This document shows positions 22,637 to 23,080 of a DNA stretch of 23,080 nt, one piece after another (the first letter of the stretch is position 1; the number at the start of each line of letters is the position of its first letter). This DNA is from an uncultured Clostridium sp. GTDB lineage: Bacteria; Bacillota; Clostridia; Lachnospirales; Lachnospiraceae. Where the stretch lies: assembly GCF_900547735.1 (NCBI RefSeq), contig NZ_URHZ01000084.1, positions 1-23,080 on the forward strand. Direction: 5' to 3'. The notes beneath the pieces are model-generated. The model was not told the DNA's origin. It did not search any database and saw nothing but the letters and a program-made list of their open reading frames with translations. The position numbers were made by a program, and so were the translations under genes.

Positions 22637-23017
22637 ATGAAAGATGACGGCTTAAGAGACAGCAGTTTAAACAATGACAGCAGAAAAAAGAAAAATGAAA
22701 TCTTACTCGTCTGCGGCCTCCTCGCCGCCGCCGTGATTTTCTTCGCAGGATACCGTTTCCTGAACAGAGGGGATGCGTCGGTGGTTGTGGTCAGCGTAAA
22801 CGGGAAAACAGTCCGTGAATTTCCACTCGACCAGGATGCCGATTTCATGATTGAAGGCGTTGACGGCGGGACAAACCATATGATTATTAAAAATGGCGCC
22901 GTTACCATCTTTGAGGCCTCCTGCCCTGATAAAATCTGTGTGCAGGAAGGGGAGAAAAGGCAGAAAGGCGAGGCGATTACCTGCCTTCCGAATAAAGTGA
23001 TTGTTACAATAAAATAG
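22637..23017 (+). CDS. NusG domain II (EetA-like) membrane-anchored protein
   Basis: The 126-residue protein has one N-terminal membrane segment (about 22-40) and a small beta domain of the NusG_II family (about 48-126), with the conserved CPDKICV (96-102) and CLPNK (116-120). These cysteines lie on the outer face. It follows apbE by 19 bp with a strong AAAAGGAGG, so the two form an operon. Proteins of this family accompany Gx transporters and ApbE and include EetA of flavin-based extracellular electron transfer; the exact role is unknown. It is not the transcription factor NusG, whose NGN domain is absent. Confidence 0.85.
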   Translation: MKDDGLRDSSLNNDSRKKKNEILLVCGLLAAAVIFFAGYRFLNRGDASVVVVSVNGKTVREFPLDQDADFMIEGVDGGTNHMIIKNGAVTIFEASCPDKICVQEGEKRQKGEAITCLPNKVIVTIK

Positions 23018-23035
23018 GGATTTGGTTGAGGAATG

Positions 23036-23080
23036 AGAACGCCGCCGGGACGGTCGGGGGGCGGGATGGTGAGAGGGAGG
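23036..23080 (-). repeat. Possible truncated further copy of the dispersed repeat
   Basis: The last 45 bases are G-rich (GCCGCCGGGACGG, GGGCGGGATGG) and resemble, on the minus strand, the C-rich tail of copies A and C. The diagnostic CTTCAGTCCC would lie beyond the window edge, so this is only suggestive. Confidence 0.2.

Overview
The window looks like a chromosomal segment of a Gram-positive anaerobe of the Lachnospiraceae / Clostridium cluster XIVa type. This is inferred from gene content, not from a search: an NAD-linked dihydroorotate dehydrogenase (PyrD plus PyrK) with a long OMP decarboxylase, a D-amino-acid aminotransferase, a folate ECF S-component behind a tetrahydrofolate riboswitch, a class II GalT, a B12 methionine synthase whose activation domain is a separate protein, a Gx-transporter/ApbE/NusG_II set, strong AGGAGG ribosome-binding sites and sigma-A type promoters. 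I see no rRNA, tRNA, CRISPR array, transposase or phage gene.

Layout. 1-2850: pyrimidine operon pyrF-pyrK-pyrD on the minus strand, with its promoter at 2824-2852. 2853-3564: a gene-free stretch of about 700 bp filled with divergent copies of a GC-rich dispersed repeat that also occurs at 1-118. 3565-5483: lrgA-lrgB and a nitroreductase-like gene (minus). 5734-6510: a double-GNAT acetyltransferase (plus). 6551-7264: a small alarmone synthetase (minus), divergent from dat (7475-8320, plus). A 74-nt hairpin separates dat from the convergent mrp-type ATPase gene (8429-9256, minus). 9586-11309 (minus): acyl-CoA thioesterase, PAP2 phosphatase and folT. folT has its own promoter inside the PAP2 gene and a THF riboswitch. 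11403-12689 (minus): an HPr gene and an RpiR-type regulator. 12846-15989 (minus): the MetH activation protein followed by MetH. 16058-16501: a zinc-ribbon membrane protein, preceded by three tandem copies of a 110-bp palindrome-rich repeat. 17007-18035 (plus): a PfoR-like EIIC membrane protein. 18132-20478 (minus): galT followed by a second, unusual RelA/SpoT-domain gene. 20595-21122 (minus): Gx transporter. 21589-23017 (plus): apbE and a NusG domain II protein.

How the genes fit together. Several cassettes connect to one-carbon, flavin and corrin chemistry. FolT would import folate, MetH uses methyl-tetrahydrofolate and B12, and the activation protein would re-reduce and methylate the cobalamin. 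ApbE, NusG_II and Gx are families found together in flavin-based extracellular or membrane electron transfer loci. Two alarmone synthetases and an orphan HPr point to nutritional control.

The most unusual material is non-coding: the dispersed repeat family around the pyr operon, the tandem palindromic array at 16523-16829, a hairpin repeat shared by 12801-12840 and 21273-21310, and the riboswitch/promoter arrangement of folT.
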